A DNA stretch of 64,000 bases from Methylovorus glucosotrophus (GCF_009858335.1 NZ_VMSE01000001.1:1054001-1118000), one strand, 5' to 3'; numbered from the stretch's first letter, positions 8,751 through 18,051 are shown. Program-made: numbers and translations. The notes: a model not told the origin generated them from the sequence alone.

Positions 8751-11700
8751 ATGTACACCAGTCTCAACACTCGGCCGCGGCCGCTGTCTCTCCGCAATAT
8801 CGTTAAACTCAGCATTATTGTTTTTGTTTATTGCTTGCTTGGCAGTCTTAATCTCTGGATTCCCATTCCGGATGCCTGGGCGACCTTAATCAGTCCCACG
8901 GCCGGCTTCTCGCTGGCGATTCTATTAGTCTTTGGTTATCGCGCATGGCCTGCTATTTTTATGGGCTCCCTGTTTACCCATTTGCATGCCACGGTGTATT
9001 ACGTGGCTGCCACCATGGCAGTGGGGGATACACTGGAAACCCTGCTGGCCTGTTATCTATTGAAGCAGGTAGCGCGTTTTGATCCGGCGCTGATACGCCT
9101 GCGTGATTTCCTGACGCTGGTGTTTTTCGCCGTCGGTATCAGCCCTCTGGTCAGTGCATTGATCAATGTGCTGATGCTGGTGGTCGTCGGTGCGGATACC
9201 ACCGCGCTCGCTAACAGCTTTACTAATTCCTGGCTGGAAGACGCTTTCAGCTATCTGTTGTTTACCCCGGCCGTGCTGGCGTTCTATCACTATGAGCCCA
9301 TACGCTGGAGTTGGGCGCGGGCGGGCGAAGCCCTGCTACTGGCCGGTCTGGTGGTCTTCAGCTGTCTGTTGACCATGCTGGGTGCCATGGATAAATCTAT
9401 GTCGCAGTTGATGCAGCCTCAGGCTTTCATGCTGTTTCCGCTCATCATGTGGGCGGCGCTACGCTTTCATCAGCGCGGTGCGGCGCTGAGTGTGCTATTT
9501 GTTGCCATGACGGCGTTGTGGGGCGGGGCGCATGGCTTGGGGACCTTTGCGCATGATTTTGCCCAGTCCAATCTGCTGGATTACTGGATGTATGTGCTGG
9601 TGCTTTCGTCGACCGGTGTTGCCTTGTCTGGCTTGAATGCCGGGCGTATCCGTTCGGAGGCGCGACTCAAGGAGCAGCTGGATACCTACGATGCCTTGCT
9701 GCACGCACAGGCGGATGTGAATGAAGGTGTGGCGATTATTCATCGTGGCAAGATCGTCTATGGTAACGATGCCTTGTGGCGCATAGGAGGTTACAGTCCC
9801 GGTGACATTCCATTGGGGTCGGATTTCTTCAGCCTGATCCATCCGTCTGATCGCAAGCGCGTGAGCGAAATTTACCAGCAACGCCTGCAGGATATGGATG
9901 TGCCTACGCGCTATGAAGCGCTGGGCCTGGGGAAAAACGGCAGGGCCATTCACATTGAGATTGCGGCTGCCCAGTATCGGGATGACAGTCAGCGCATCGT
10001 GACCTTGATCATTGACATCAGCAGCCGCAAAAAAGCCGAAGCCGAGCTTGTGAAAAGCCAGCAGGACTACCGCGAACTGGTGGAATCGGTGCAGGCGATT
10101 GTGTGGCGGGCGATTCCTGGTGGCAAATTCACCTTCGTCAGTAAAGAAGCGGAAGCTTTGCTGGGGTATCCACTGGCGCAGTGGACGACGGATCCCGGCT
10201 TCTGGGTAGACAAGATTCACCCGGACGACCGCGACTGGGTAGTGGAGTATTGCCGCACCGAATCGCTCAAACTGCAGAGCTTTGATTTTGACTACCGCAT
10301 GATCGCGGCGGATGGGCGCGTGGTCTGGATGAAAGACATCGTCAAGGTGATTCCGAATATGTCCAACACCCGTCCGGCCGAGCTGGTAGGGGTCATGCTG
10401 GATATCACCGCCAGCAAGGCTGCGGAAGCGGATCTTCGTCTGGCGCGGCAGGTATTCGACAACACGGCAGAAGGCATTGTTATTACCGATCCTGCTTTCC
10501 GCGTGCTGGAGGTCAACCAGGCATATCAGCAGATCACGGGTTATGAGAAAGAGGAAATCATCGGCAAGCTGCCATCGGTCATGCAGGCTGGCTTGCACGA
10601 GGCTGCTTACTATGAAGGCATCTGGCAAACCTTGCGACGCGAAGGTCAATGGGTAGGCGAAATCTGGAATCGGCGCAAATCCGGCGAGAGTTATCCTGAG
10701 TGGTTATCCATCAGCCAGGTCGCTGATGCCAAGGGCAGCGTGCAGAATTATGTGGCCGTGTTTACGGATATCACTCAACGCAAATTATCCGAAGAGCGCC
10801 TGCAGTTCCTGGCCAATCACGATGCACTGACGCATCTGCCCAACCGCGCCCTGCTGCAGGAGCGTATCGACCAAGCCCTGTTCCGCGCCCAACGCAACAA
10901 GACCGCGATTGCCGTCTTGTTCATTGATCTTGACCGTTTCAAGATCATCAACGATACCCTAGGACACCAAACCGGCGACATGCTGCTGCAAGAAGCCGCC
11001 AAGCGGCTTAAAGAATGTTTGCGCGAAACCGATACCGTTGCGCGCCAGGGCGGCGATGAGTTTGTGGTGCTGGTGGAAGACTGTGGCGATACCGACTATC
11101 TCAATACCATCGCCCGCAAGATCATGGCCACTCTGGCGCAGCCTTTTATACTGGTCGGGCGCGAGCTTTTTATCAGCGCCAGTATCGGCATCAGCGTATA
11201 TCCGGACGATGGCCTCGATACAGCCAGCCTGCTCAAGCATGCCGATGCCGCCATGTATCGCGCCAAAGAGTCCGGCAAGAACACCTTCCGCTTTTATGCG
11301 GCAGAAGCCAATACCAATAGCGTAGAATTATTGACGCTGGAAAACAACCTGCGCCGCGCAGTGGAGCGCAATGAATTCGTGCTGCATTACCAGCCCAAGG
11401 TAGACTTGCGCTCGCAGAAAATCATCGGCGCCGAGGCGGTGGTGCGCTGGCAGCATCCTGAGCTCGGCATGCTGTCACCCATGCAGTTTATTCCCCTGGC
11501 GGAAGAGACCGGCCTGATTATCGACATCGGCGCCTGGATCATGCGGGAATCCTGTCGGCAAGCCGTAGAGTGGCAACAGCTCACCGGACAGAACGTTAGG
11601 GTTGCCGTTAATCTCTCCGCCCGCCAGTTCCGCGATGAAACCCTGCGGCAAACCATTGCCGACTCACTGGCCGAGAGCGGATTGACGCCAGATTGCCTGG

Positions 11701-12131
11701 AACTGGAAATTACGGAAAGCATGATCATGCACAATGCCGAGCGGGCGCGGGAGGTGTTGCAACACTTCCACGACCTGGGCGCCCATGTGCTGATTGATGA
11801 CTTTGGCACCGGCTATTCTTCGTTCGGCTATCTCAAGCACTTCCCGATTGATTCACTCAAGATCGACCGATCCTTTGTGCGCGATATCCCCGATGATGTG
11901 GACGACATGGCGATCACCCAAGCCATTATCGCCATGGCCCACAGCCTGCAGATCAAGGTGGTCGCAGAGGGCGTGGAAACCCAGGAGCAACTGGCCTTCC
12001 TGAAAAAACAGGGCTGCGACCAGATTCAGGGATTCCTGTTTAGCGAACCGCTACATAGCCACGACTTTGTCCGCATGCTGAAACTGCAGCCCATGCTCAG
12101 GCTGCAACTGGGTGAGGCGGCGGTAGCCTGA
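8751..12131 (+). CDS. Membrane-bound c-di-GMP protein: MASE1-PAS-PAS-PAS-GGDEF-EAL
   Basis: This 1126-residue protein senses a signal and makes or degrades cyclic di-GMP. The N-terminus (about 20-300) is a MASE1 membrane sensor of some eight helices (SPTAGFSLAILLVFGYRAWPA). PAS domains follow at about 315-430, 440-560 and 565-690. The GGDEF domain (about 690-850) keeps GGDEF and an upstream RETD inhibitory I-site. The EAL domain (about 870-1115) has EAV in place of EAL but keeps NLSARQ, ELEITES, DDFGTGYSS, LKID, VAEGVE and QGF, so it may be an active phosphodiesterase. ATG 8751 has AGGGA only 1-2 nt upstream, so the exact start is less certain. It is monocistronic; its target process is unknown, though polysaccharide genes lie nearby. 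Confidence 0.95.
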   Translation: MYTSLNTRPRPLSLRNIVKLSIIVFVYCLLGSLNLWIPIPDAWATLISPTAGFSLAILLVFGYRAWPAIFMGSLFTHLHATVYYVAATMAVGDTLETLLACYLLKQVARFDPALIRLRDFLTLVFFAVGISPLVSALINVLMLVVVGADTTALANSFTNSWLEDAFSYLLFTPAVLAFYHYEPIRWSWARAGEALLLAGLVVFSCLLTMLGAMDKSMSQLMQPQAFMLFPLIMWAALRFHQRGAALSVLFVAMTALWGGAHGLGTFAHDFAQSNLLDYWMYVLVLSSTGVALSGLNAGRIRSEARLKEQLDTYDALLHAQADVNEGVAIIHRGKIVYGNDALWRIGGYSPGDIPLGSDFFSLIHPSDRKRVSEIYQQRLQDMDVPTRYEALGLGKNGRAIHIEIAAAQYRDDSQRIVTLIIDISSRKKAEAELVKSQQDYRELVESVQAIVWRAIPGGKFTFVSKEAEALLGYPLAQWTTDPGFWVDKIHPDDRDWVVEYCRTESLKLQSFDFDYRMIAADGRVVWMKDIVKVIPNMSNTRPAELVGVMLDITASKAAEADLRLARQVFDNTAEGIVITDPAFRVLEVNQAYQQITGYEKEEIIGKLPSVMQAGLHEAAYYEGIWQTLRREGQWVGEIWNRRKSGESYPEWLSISQVADAKGSVQNYVAVFTDITQRKLSEERLQFLANHDALTHLPNRALLQERIDQALFRAQRNKTAIAVLFIDLDRFKIINDTLGHQTGDMLLQEAAKRLKECLRETDTVARQGGDEFVVLVEDCGDTDYLNTIARKIMATLAQPFILVGRELFISASIGISVYPDDGLDTASLLKHADAAMYRAKESGKNTFRFYAAEANTNSVELLTLENNLRRAVERNEFVLHYQPKVDLRSQKIIGAEAVVRWQHPELGMLSPMQFIPLAEETGLIIDIGAWIMRESCRQAVEWQQLTGQNVRVAVNLSARQFRDETLRQTIADSLAESGLTPDCLELEITESMIMHNAERAREVLQHFHDLGAHVLIDDFGTGYSSFGYLKHFPIDSLKIDRSFVRDIPDDVDDMAITQAIIAMAHSLQIKVVAEGVETQEQLAFLKKQGCDQIQGFLFSEPLHSHDFVRMLKLQPMLRLQLGEAAVA

Positions 12132-12343
12132 GCGCTTAACCCTATGATGCGTCTGCGGTGGGCTGGTGATAGCCCTGCAAGCGCGTCACTTCATGCCGGG
12201 CACCCATGAAGTCCCAGCAGGCGTGCTGATGTAGTGAATCCGGCTGCACTGCGCATGATTTAAGATGTGATATCCGCGACCTGATGGGTTAACGAGAGGA
12301 TGGGGATAGGCAAAGCCGACAGGTCAGGATGACTGGTTGGGCG

Positions 12344-13039
12344 TCATTTCGGCGAGTACGCTAAACATGCGTAGTTATGGGTTGAATCGTGAAAGAAAAC
12401 CTCGCGGAATCCGTTCTTTGGCATGCGAGATTGAACCTTATCCATCAGATCGCGCCATTCGCTCGGATCATAAAGCGTGTTGAGAATGCACTCGACAATA
12501 AGGCTGGTATTTTCAGGGTAAGACTTGGCGCTCTTCTTGGTTAGCTCGCGGACGACCAATTCCGCAAAACTGTCTATGAAGTTTCCATTGCTGTACACCA
12601 CGGGTTCAGATATCAATTCGCCGCTTGGCAAGCGATGGATTCCATCCAGTCCGAAGGTGCCCCCCTTCTTCTCTAAATGCTCTCTTTGCATATGTTCTTT
12701 TGGATGGACGACGCAAGTTAGTTCGAGGTATGAGCTGCGTGGAAAATAACCTTGATCGATATAGCTGCCGTGCTGAGTTACCTCAGCGTCGAATGGTTGG
12801 CTTCCTTGAAGCCAACGCACAGAGATGTATCTGCCCGCACGGTAGCTATATTGTATGTATGCGGCGATCGGCATGAGCTCTTCAAGTAACCGTTTCTCAA
12901 CCTTACTCGGGCGGAGCCGGAGACGGCTTGTTCCGTCAGGACCTTGGCGAATTGCCTCAAACAGTTCGTAGACCTTCCCACAAAATTCCAATCCATCAAT
13001 GGTTACCCCATCGAATGCGGAAAGGGAAAACTCACTCAT
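12344..13039 (-). CDS. Hypothetical cytoplasmic protein, 231 residues
   Basis: I do not recognise this protein. It has no signal peptide or membrane helix and is a mixed alpha/beta protein with scattered Cys and His (VECILNTLYDPSEWRDLM and FFHDSTHNYACLAYSPK near the C-terminus). The start is set at ATG 13039 (MSEFSLSAFDGV) because the 48-residue gene upstream ends in a TGA overlapping this ATG (ATGA), a classic coupling arrangement. An in-frame ATG at 13063 would add eight residues inside the upstream gene. It is the last gene of a four-gene minus-strand group (14025 to 12344). The function cannot be inferred. Confidence 0.65.
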   Translation of the reverse strand: MSEFSLSAFDGVTIDGLEFCGKVYELFEAIRQGPDGTSRLRLRPSKVEKRLLEELMPIAAYIQYSYRAGRYISVRWLQGSQPFDAEVTQHGSYIDQGYFPRSSYLELTCVVHPKEHMQREHLEKKGGTFGLDGIHRLPSGELISEPVVYSNGNFIDSFAELVVRELTKKSAKSYPENTSLIVECILNTLYDPSEWRDLMDKVQSRMPKNGFREVFFHDSTHNYACLAYSPK

Positions 13040-13182
13040 GACGTCCAACGTGGCCCATCCCATGCGAATTGATCGATTTTAGCTTCTTGGGACGATATTG
13101 ATTTTCGTACTTCTTCCGTACGAGCGAGGCTAATAGCAAGAAATGCAAACATGACAGCACACACTTTCAATATTTCTAACAT
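13036..13182 (-). CDS. Small membrane-anchored protein, 48 residues
   Basis: An open frame from ATG 13182 to TGA 13036 encodes 48 residues. The N-terminus is a single hydrophobic helix (ILKVCAVMFAFLAISLA, about 4-20) and the rest a charged tail (RTEEVRKSISSQEAKIDQF) ending in Trp-rich AWDGPRWTS. A GGGG ribosome-binding candidate lies about 7 nt upstream. Its TGA overlaps the ATG of the next gene (ATGA), and the frame is otherwise free of rare features, which together suggest a real gene. It fits a small membrane partner of the 231-residue protein. Confidence is limited by its size. Confidence 0.5.
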   Translation of the reverse strand: MLEILKVCAVMFAFLAISLARTEEVRKSISSQEAKIDQFAWDGPRWTS

Positions 13183-13232
13183 GGAGCGCCCCAGTCGCCG
13201 AAGGCCAGTGTCTTAACCAAGGCATAGGAGTT

Positions 13233-13544
13233 TTAATTCCGTTGGTAGCCACGATAGCGAATTAGCTTGCTCTGTGGGTCAAACAGGAACACCACGGTCA
13301 CTTTTTGGTTCAGATTGTACAAATAGGTGAAGCGCCCATCAGGATTGTGATCTTCGTGGTGCGGTTTACCTAGACAGCGTAGCACAATATCTGAAGTGGA
13401 CTCACCTGCCACATACTCTCCGAGCGTCTTGGGACAAGGGGCTTCTGTAGTCTCGGCGCTGGTTGGCTCAGGTTCGGCGGCGACAGCGCCGCAGGCCAAC
13501 GCGAACAACACAAGCGAAGCAATTATTCGAGTACGGTACGACAT
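13233..13544 (-). CDS. Exported small protein with BamE/SmpA-like C-terminal region
   Basis: This is a 103-residue secreted protein. A signal peptide (MSYRTRIIASLVLFALACGAV..., cleavage near AVA|AEP) is followed by a Pro/Glu/Thr-rich linker. A small domain holds STSDIVLRCLGKPHHEDHNP and TYLYNLNQKVTVVFLFDP, the helix-'G.P'-then-beta layout of BamE/SmpA-OmlA folds. LALACG might suggest a lipobox, but it sits within the hydrophobic core, so it may be a soluble periplasmic protein. ATG 13544 is preferred over a TTG at 13568 because AGGAG stands 6 nt upstream. It is in a minus-strand group with the three neighbouring hypotheticals. The exact role is unknown. Confidence 0.65.
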   Translation of the reverse strand: MSYRTRIIASLVLFALACGAVAAEPEPTSAETTEAPCPKTLGEYVAGESTSDIVLRCLGKPHHEDHNPDGRFTYLYNLNQKVTVVFLFDPQSKLIRYRGYQRN

Positions 13545-13560
13545 CAAGACTCCTAGCGTT

Positions 13561-14025
13561 TTAATCAAGGTCGCCGTTAGGCGTCCCGCTTGAGAGATGG
13601 GTTATGCATAGATTATTAGATAGCACTCTTGAAATAATCATTTCTGTGCCATCTGCTGATTCAGCACGTAAATTAACATTAAAAAAATCGATTTTTAAAT
13701 CATATTTTGATTTTGATATTAATCTGCAATATAAATTAACCATGTCATTTTCCATGGTTACCAAATACTCTTGGCTCTTAATATCTGGATATGATTTAAC
13801 GGATACATCAAATATTGCATAAGAGCGATTTCCTGAGAGATCAACAACCTCGGTGTTTAATTCTCTATGAAGGATTCGTAACTGCTGAGCATATTGATTT
13901 CCAAATTCAGCTTGCCGATTTTCTAATAGCTCTTCATTAACCCATTGAGGCACTTTAAATAAAAGTAACCCACCTATAACAATAGAGATTTGTACCCATT
14001 TTTTTACCTTTGGACTCAAGTTCAT
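13561..14025 (-). CDS. Hypothetical protein with one N-terminal membrane helix
   Basis: This 154-residue protein has a positively charged start (MNLSPKVKKW), one membrane helix (VQISIVIGGLLLFKVPQWV, about 11-29) and a soluble, probably periplasmic, domain with many Asn, Lys and Ser. I recognise no family. The gene is visibly AT-rich compared with the flanking isc and c-di-GMP genes, which fits recent acquisition. It is the first gene of the minus-strand group that ends at 12344, with the exported BamE-like protein starting just after its stop. Confidence 0.6.
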   Translation of the reverse strand: MNLSPKVKKWVQISIVIGGLLLFKVPQWVNEELLENRQAEFGNQYAQQLRILHRELNTEVVDLSGNRSYAIFDVSVKSYPDIKSQEYLVTMENDMVNLYCRLISKSKYDLKIDFFNVNLRAESADGTEMIISRVLSNNLCITHLSSGTPNGDLD

Positions 14026-14408
14026 TTATGCATACCGTTAAATAGCCACTAGAATTTGAACAGGTCGCGGGTCATATCGGGTGATGCAATTATGGTATCA
14101 GAACCGAAAAGCCAATGTGGGCTGGATCAAGCGCTTTATTATCTTCTGCAGGTCTAGCTATATGGCAAAAAGGTGGCTAAGTTTTCATCCTATCACGGCC
14201 AGTAGGCATGGCTTTCTAGATGCCCTTACCACACGTCACAGTAAGAGGTGAAGGGGGGGGTATTGTTGAAGATGACGAGGATAGACGCGTATTTTTGCAA
14301 ACGTTGTCGAAGATGATTATCCAGGCTAAGGATAAGGCACTGGATGGATATGGCTACCGCGAAAGAAAGTCCCCCTGATGTGCCAGCACATAAGGGGCGG
14401 TATTGCGT
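14026..14408. other. Region between fdx and the hypothetical gene group
   Basis: This 383-nt gap holds the transposase remnant at 14220-14378 and nothing else I can support. I looked for an iscX gene after fdx, as in Escherichia coli, and found none. Confidence 0.5.
14220..14378 (+). pseudogene. Remnant of an IS200-like / REP-associated tyrosine transposase
   Basis: The frame from ATG 14220 reads MPLPHVTVRGEGGGIVEDDE then DRRVFLQTLSKMIIQAKDK before ending at TGA 14376-14378. The 'LPHxVTxRGN...DDEDRRxFLxTL' pattern is the N-terminus of Y1 (IS200-like, often REP-associated) transposases. The HuH metal site and the catalytic Tyr that should follow are absent, so only some 50 residues remain. 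A run of eight G at 14253-14260 lies where the RGN loop should be. It is a decayed mobile-element relic next to the accessory gene group. Confidence 0.6.
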
Positions 14409-14750
14409 CTAGCGGTGGCCTTCTTTGGCCATATTGATGGAGTACTTGGGGATTTCGACGACCAGGTCTTCTTTACCGACAATGGCCTGGCAGGAAAGAC
14501 GGGAATTGGGTTCCAGGCCCCAGGCTTTATCCAGCAGGTCTTCTTCTTTTTCCTCGGGGGCATTGAGCGATTTGTAGCCCTCCCGCACGATCACGTGGCA
14601 AGTAGTGCATGCGCACACCTTGTCGCAAGCGTGTTCGATATCAATGTCCTGCTCCAGCAGATTGTCGCATACCGACATGCCTGGCTTGGCGTCAAAGGCG
14701 GCGCCATCCGGGCACAGTTCCTGATGGGGTAGTACGATGATTTGCGGCAT
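14409..14750 (-). CDS. fdx: ISC-type [2Fe-2S] ferredoxin
   Basis: This small electron carrier serves the ISC iron-sulfur assembly machinery and is thought to supply electrons to the IscS/IscU step. The 113-residue protein starts MPQIIVLPHQ and has the adrenodoxin-type ligand set in ACDKVCACTTCHV (CX5CX2C) plus the fourth Cys in SRLSCQAIV. Length matches Escherichia coli Fdx. The start at 14750 is 2 nt after the hscA stop, so the genes are tightly coupled. It is the last gene of the isc operon here; no iscX follows. Confidence 0.95.
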   Translation of the reverse strand: MPQIIVLPHQELCPDGAAFDAKPGMSVCDNLLEQDIDIEHACDKVCACTTCHVIVREGYKSLNAPEEKEEDLLDKAWGLEPNSRLSCQAIVGKEDLVVEIPKYSINMAKEGHR

Positions 14751-14751
14751 A

Positions 14752-16620
14752 TCAGATTTCCAGTGAGTTAAGGTTTTGCCCGGCAAACGCTTGCTTGACC
14801 GACGCGTCCATGCGGCGGGCGGCAAAGGTTTCGGTGGTATGATTCAAGGCATCGACGGCCCGGGTGATGGCATGGCTGTCGTTTTGCGAAATCAATGTTT
14901 GCAAGGCCTGCATTTCCTGCTCGATGGCGGCGCGCTCTTCCGGGCTTAATAGCGTATCCCCATCCTGCTGCAGAGCGGCCGTAATGGCTTCAAGCAGGCG
15001 TTGGGCATCCACCTGGGCTTCGCGCAGGGCACGGGCCTGTTTATCGCTTTCGGCAGCGGCGAACGAGGATTGCAGCATGCCGGTGATGGTGTCTTCGCTC
15101 AAACCATACGAGGGTTTGACCACAATGTGCGATTCAATGCCGCTGGTTTGTTCGCGGGCAGTAACGGAGAGCAGGCCGTCGGCATCTACCTGAAAGGTGA
15201 CGCGAATACGGGCAGCACCTGCCGCCATGGGCGGAATGCCGCGCAGTTCAAAGCGGGCCAGGGAACGACAGTCGCTCACCAGCTCGCGCTCGCCTTGCAC
15301 CACGTGGATGCTCATCGCGGTCTGACCATCCTTGAAGGTGGTGAAATCCTGCGCACGGGCGACGGGGAGGGTGGAGTTACGCGGAATAACTTTTTCCACC
15401 AGGCCGCCCATGGTTTCGAGCCCGAGCGACAGGGGAATCACATCCAGCAGCAAGAGGTCATCGTCACTGCGATTCCCTGCCAGCACATTGGCCTGAATGG
15501 CGGCACCGAGGGCGACGACTTTATCGGGATCCAGATTGGTCAGCGGCTCCTGACCGAAGTATTCGGCGACCGCCTGGCGTATGTGCGGCATGCGCGTGGC
15601 GCCGCCCACCATGACCACACCCTTGATGTCTTCCAGCGTCAAACCAGCATCGCGCATGGCTTTGCGCGTGGGATTCAGTGTTTTGGCTACAAGGTGGGAC
15701 GTCAGCTCAACAAATTCCTCGGCGGTGAGATGCAGGTTAATGACATCGCCATTGCTCAGCACGCTGGTGATGTGCACTTCGTGATGTTCGGTCAGCCATT
15801 CTTTGACTTCGCGCGCCTTGGTTAGCAAAAGGCGCGTGTCTTCGGCATTGAGCGGCGGCAGCTTGGCCTGCTCGAGTATCCAGCAGAAAATGCGGCGGTC
15901 AAAATCGTCACCGCCCAGTGCAGAATCGCCATTGGTGGACAGCACCTCGAACACGCCTTTGGACAGGCGCAGGATGGAGACATCAAACGTGCCGCCGCCC
16001 AGGTCATAAATGATGTAAACCCCTTCGGAGCCGTTATCCAGCCCATAAGCGACAGCGGCAGCGGTCGGTTCATTCAGAAGACGCAGCACATTGATGCCAG
16101 CGAGTCGCGCGGCATCCTTGGTGGCCTGGCGCTGGGCATCATCGAAATAGGCTGGCACGGTAATGACGGCGCCGGTGAGTTCGCCACCCAAGGCTTTTTC
16201 GGCGCGCAGGCGCAAGGCTTTGAGGATTTCGGCGGAGACTTCCACCGGGCTTTTGATGCCGGCGCGAGTTTCAATCTGCACCATGCCGGGGGCGTCAATA
16301 AAGCGGTAAGGGATATGCGCCTGATCCGCGAGGTCGTTCAAGCCACGCCCCATGAAGCGCTTGACGGAAACGATAGTGTTTTGCGGATCACGGCTCTGCT
16401 GCGCCTGGGCGGCATAACCCACTTCAATGGCGCCATCGGCCAGATAGCGCACCACGGATGGCAGCAGCGCATGGCCTTTTTCATCATGCAGGACGGTACT
16501 CATGCCGCTGCGTACGGTGGCGACAAGTGAGTTGGTGGTGCCGAGGTCTATGCCCACTGCCAGCCGGTGCTGGTGAGGGGCTGCGCTCATGCCCGGTTCT
16601 GCAATTTGTAATAAGGCCAT
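14752..16620 (-). CDS. hscA: HscA, Hsp70-type chaperone for Fe-S cluster transfer
   Basis: HscA uses ATP hydrolysis, stimulated by HscB, to drive transfer of the [2Fe-2S] cluster from IscU to acceptors; it binds the IscU LPPVK motif. At 622 residues it has the usual Hsp70 layout: a nucleotide-binding domain (about 20-385) with [28 protein letters not shown] and [14 protein letters not shown], a substrate-binding beta domain (about 390-510) and a helical lid with many Glu and Gln. The N-terminal extension ([19 protein letters not shown]) before the first strand is typical of HscA rather than DnaK. It lies 35 nt downstream of hscB. Confidence 0.96.
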   Translation of the reverse strand: MALLQIAEPGMSAAPHQHRLAVGIDLGTTNSLVATVRSGMSTVLHDEKGHALLPSVVRYLADGAIEVGYAAQAQQSRDPQNTIVSVKRFMGRGLNDLADQAHIPYRFIDAPGMVQIETRAGIKSPVEVSAEILKALRLRAEKALGGELTGAVITVPAYFDDAQRQATKDAARLAGINVLRLLNEPTAAAVAYGLDNGSEGVYIIYDLGGGTFDVSILRLSKGVFEVLSTNGDSALGGDDFDRRIFCWILEQAKLPPLNAEDTRLLLTKAREVKEWLTEHHEVHITSVLSNGDVINLHLTAEEFVELTSHLVAKTLNPTRKAMRDAGLTLEDIKGVVMVGGATRMPHIRQAVAEYFGQEPLTNLDPDKVVALGAAIQANVLAGNRSDDDLLLLDVIPLSLGLETMGGLVEKVIPRNSTLPVARAQDFTTFKDGQTAMSIHVVQGERELVSDCRSLARFELRGIPPMAAGAARIRVTFQVDADGLLSVTAREQTSGIESHIVVKPSYGLSEDTITGMLQSSFAAAESDKQARALREAQVDAQRLLEAITAALQQDGDTLLSPEERAAIEQEMQALQTLISQNDSHAITRAVDALNHTTETFAARRMDASVKQAFAGQNLNSLEI

Positions 16621-16655
16621 AAGGTGATGAGTTCCTGATTTGTATGTAGCGTGTT

Positions 16656-17189
16656 TTACGCTTCCAGTTTTTCCATGCTCTGCAGGATATCTTCACGCAG
16701 TTTATCGACAAAGCTGAGCTTGCGAACGGAGCCGGCGGCGGCCGTCAGTTCGGCTGATTCTGCGGCCAGTTGCTGCTCCAGGTCTTGCTGTAATGATTTG
16801 GCGGCCGCCTGGATGTCATTTAACAGGTTATCCAGCGCATCCAGGTCTTTTGCGTCGCGTGCTTCTTCAATTGCCTCGCGCCATTCCATCTGTTGCATCA
16901 GAAAGTCGGTCGGCATGGCGGTATTGCTCTCTTCATCGGTGTGTACACCTTGCAATTCCAGCAAATACCTGGCGCGCGCTGTGGGATTCTTGAGCGTGCG
17001 GTAAGCTTCATTGGCCGAAGTTGCCCATTGCATGGAGCGCAGCTTCTCGGTGCTGCTTGCCGCGGCAAACTTGTCAGGATGCACTTCGCTTTGTAGCTGG
17101 CGGTAGCGCTGATCAAGCAGGGCGGTATCAATGGCAAAGGCGGCAGGCAAGCCGAACAGGGCAAAGTGGTTTGTGCTGGAATCTTGCAT
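16656..17189 (-). CDS. hscB: HscB, J-domain co-chaperone
   Basis: HscB brings IscU to HscA and stimulates its ATPase. The 177 residues hold an N-terminal J domain (about 8-80: [20 protein letters not shown], with the HPD motif in [10 protein letters not shown]) and a C-terminal three-helix bundle that binds IscU (about 90-170). It follows iscA after 64 nt, a gap that contains an 11-bp stem-loop, and precedes hscA by 35 nt. Confidence 0.95.
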   Translation of the reverse strand: MQDSSTNHFALFGLPAAFAIDTALLDQRYRQLQSEVHPDKFAAASSTEKLRSMQWATSANEAYRTLKNPTARARYLLELQGVHTDEESNTAMPTDFLMQQMEWREAIEEARDAKDLDALDNLLNDIQAAAKSLQQDLEQQLAAESAELTAAAGSVRKLSFVDKLREDILQSMEKLEA

Positions 17190-17224
17190 GATGGAAAGAG
17201 GGCTGGAGCAGGCGATAATGTATG

Positions 17225-17250
17225 CTAAGGCTCCCTGATGGGAGCCTTAG
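17225..17250 (-). promoter_or_regulatory. Intra-operon hairpin between iscA and hscB
   Basis: A perfect 11-bp inverted repeat (CTAAGGCTCCC...GGGAGCCTTAG) with a 4-nt loop fills most of the iscA-hscB gap. On the minus-strand transcript it is followed by CATACATT rather than a U run, so it is not a standard terminator. It more likely stabilises the upstream mRNA, causes partial termination or marks a processing site separating iscRSUA from hscBA-fdx. Confidence 0.75.
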
Positions 17251-17253
17251 GCA

Positions 17254-17577
17254 TCAAATGGTAAAGCTCTCCCCGCAACCACATTCGTCCTTGACGTTTG
17301 GGTTGTTGAATTTAAAGCCTTCGTTCAGGCCTTCCTTGGTGAAGTCCAGCTCGGTGCCGTCGATGTAGACCAGGCTTTTCGGGTCCACAATCACCTTCAC
17401 GCCGTGGCTTTCAAAGGCCATGTCTTCCGGGTTGAGGTCATCGACGAACTCCAGGGTGTAAGCCATGCCGGAACAGCCGGTGGTCTTGACGCCCAGGCGC
17501 AGGCCTATGCCCTTGCCGCGATTGGACAAGAATTTCTGTACGCGGCTGGCCGCAGTTTCAGTCAGGGTAATTGCCAT
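17254..17577 (-). CDS. iscA: IscA, A-type Fe-S carrier
   Basis: IscA receives clusters or iron and passes them to target apoproteins. The 107 residues contain the three conserved cysteines of A-type carriers: one in TTGCSGMAY (about residue 35) and two in DECGCGESF at the C-terminus. The length is that of the family. It lies 10 nt after iscU. The first codons [17 protein letters not shown] match the IscA N-terminus. Confidence 0.95.
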   Translation of the reverse strand: MAITLTETAASRVQKFLSNRGKGIGLRLGVKTTGCSGMAYTLEFVDDLNPEDMAFESHGVKVIVDPKSLVYIDGTELDFTKEGLNEGFKFNNPNVKDECGCGESFTI

Positions 17578-17587
17578 GGTACGTCCC

Positions 17588-17986
17588 TTATGCGGCTTCC
17601 TGGGTATTGCCCTGCTTGGCCTTCAGGTCGGCTACTGCGGCACGGATGGCGTCTTCTGCCAGTACCGAGCAGTGGATCTTGACCGGGGGCAATGCCAGTT
17701 CTTCGGCGATGTCCGAGTTCTTGATTTCCATGACTTGATCCAGGGTTTTGCCCTTGATCCATTCGGTGACCAGCGAGCTGGAAGCAATGGCAGAACCGCA
17801 GCCGTAGGTCTTGAACTTGGCGTCTTCAATAACACCTGCCTCATTGACCTTGATCTGCAGCTTCATCACGTCGCCACAGGCCGGGGCACCCACCATGCCA
17901 GTGCCCACGCTAGGGTCGTTCTTGTCCAGGGTACCCACGTTACGTGGATTCTCGTAGTGATCCAATACTTTGTCTGAATATGCCAT
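17588..17986 (-). CDS. iscU: IscU, Fe-S cluster assembly scaffold
   Basis: The [2Fe-2S] cluster is built on IscU from IscS-derived sulfur and then handed on with HscBA. The 132-residue protein has the three cluster cysteines in [19 protein letters not shown] and [10 protein letters not shown], the conserved Asp after the first, and the HscA-binding LPPVK motif just before the third. ATG 17986 ([18 protein letters not shown]) is chosen over an upstream ATG because AAGGAG lies at ideal spacing. It sits between iscS and iscA in the standard order. Confidence 0.97.
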   Translation of the reverse strand: MAYSDKVLDHYENPRNVGTLDKNDPSVGTGMVGAPACGDVMKLQIKVNEAGVIEDAKFKTYGCGSAIASSSLVTEWIKGKTLDQVMEIKNSDIAEELALPPVKIHCSVLAEDAIRAAVADLKAKQGNTQEAA

Positions 17987-18051
17987 TTTGTTGCTCCTTT
18001 TAGTCACACAGCGAAAAATGCAGCCTGCGTTCAGGCTTCATCGTTCACGTA

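Noticed and set aside
9495-10649. 384-residue frame antisense to the c-di-GMP gene
   Set aside because: No recognisable motif, and the plus-strand protein reads through without interruption with conserved PAS domains.
15001-15825. 274-residue frame opposite hscA
   Set aside because: Shadow of the GC-rich hscA codons; hscA carries all Hsp70 motifs.
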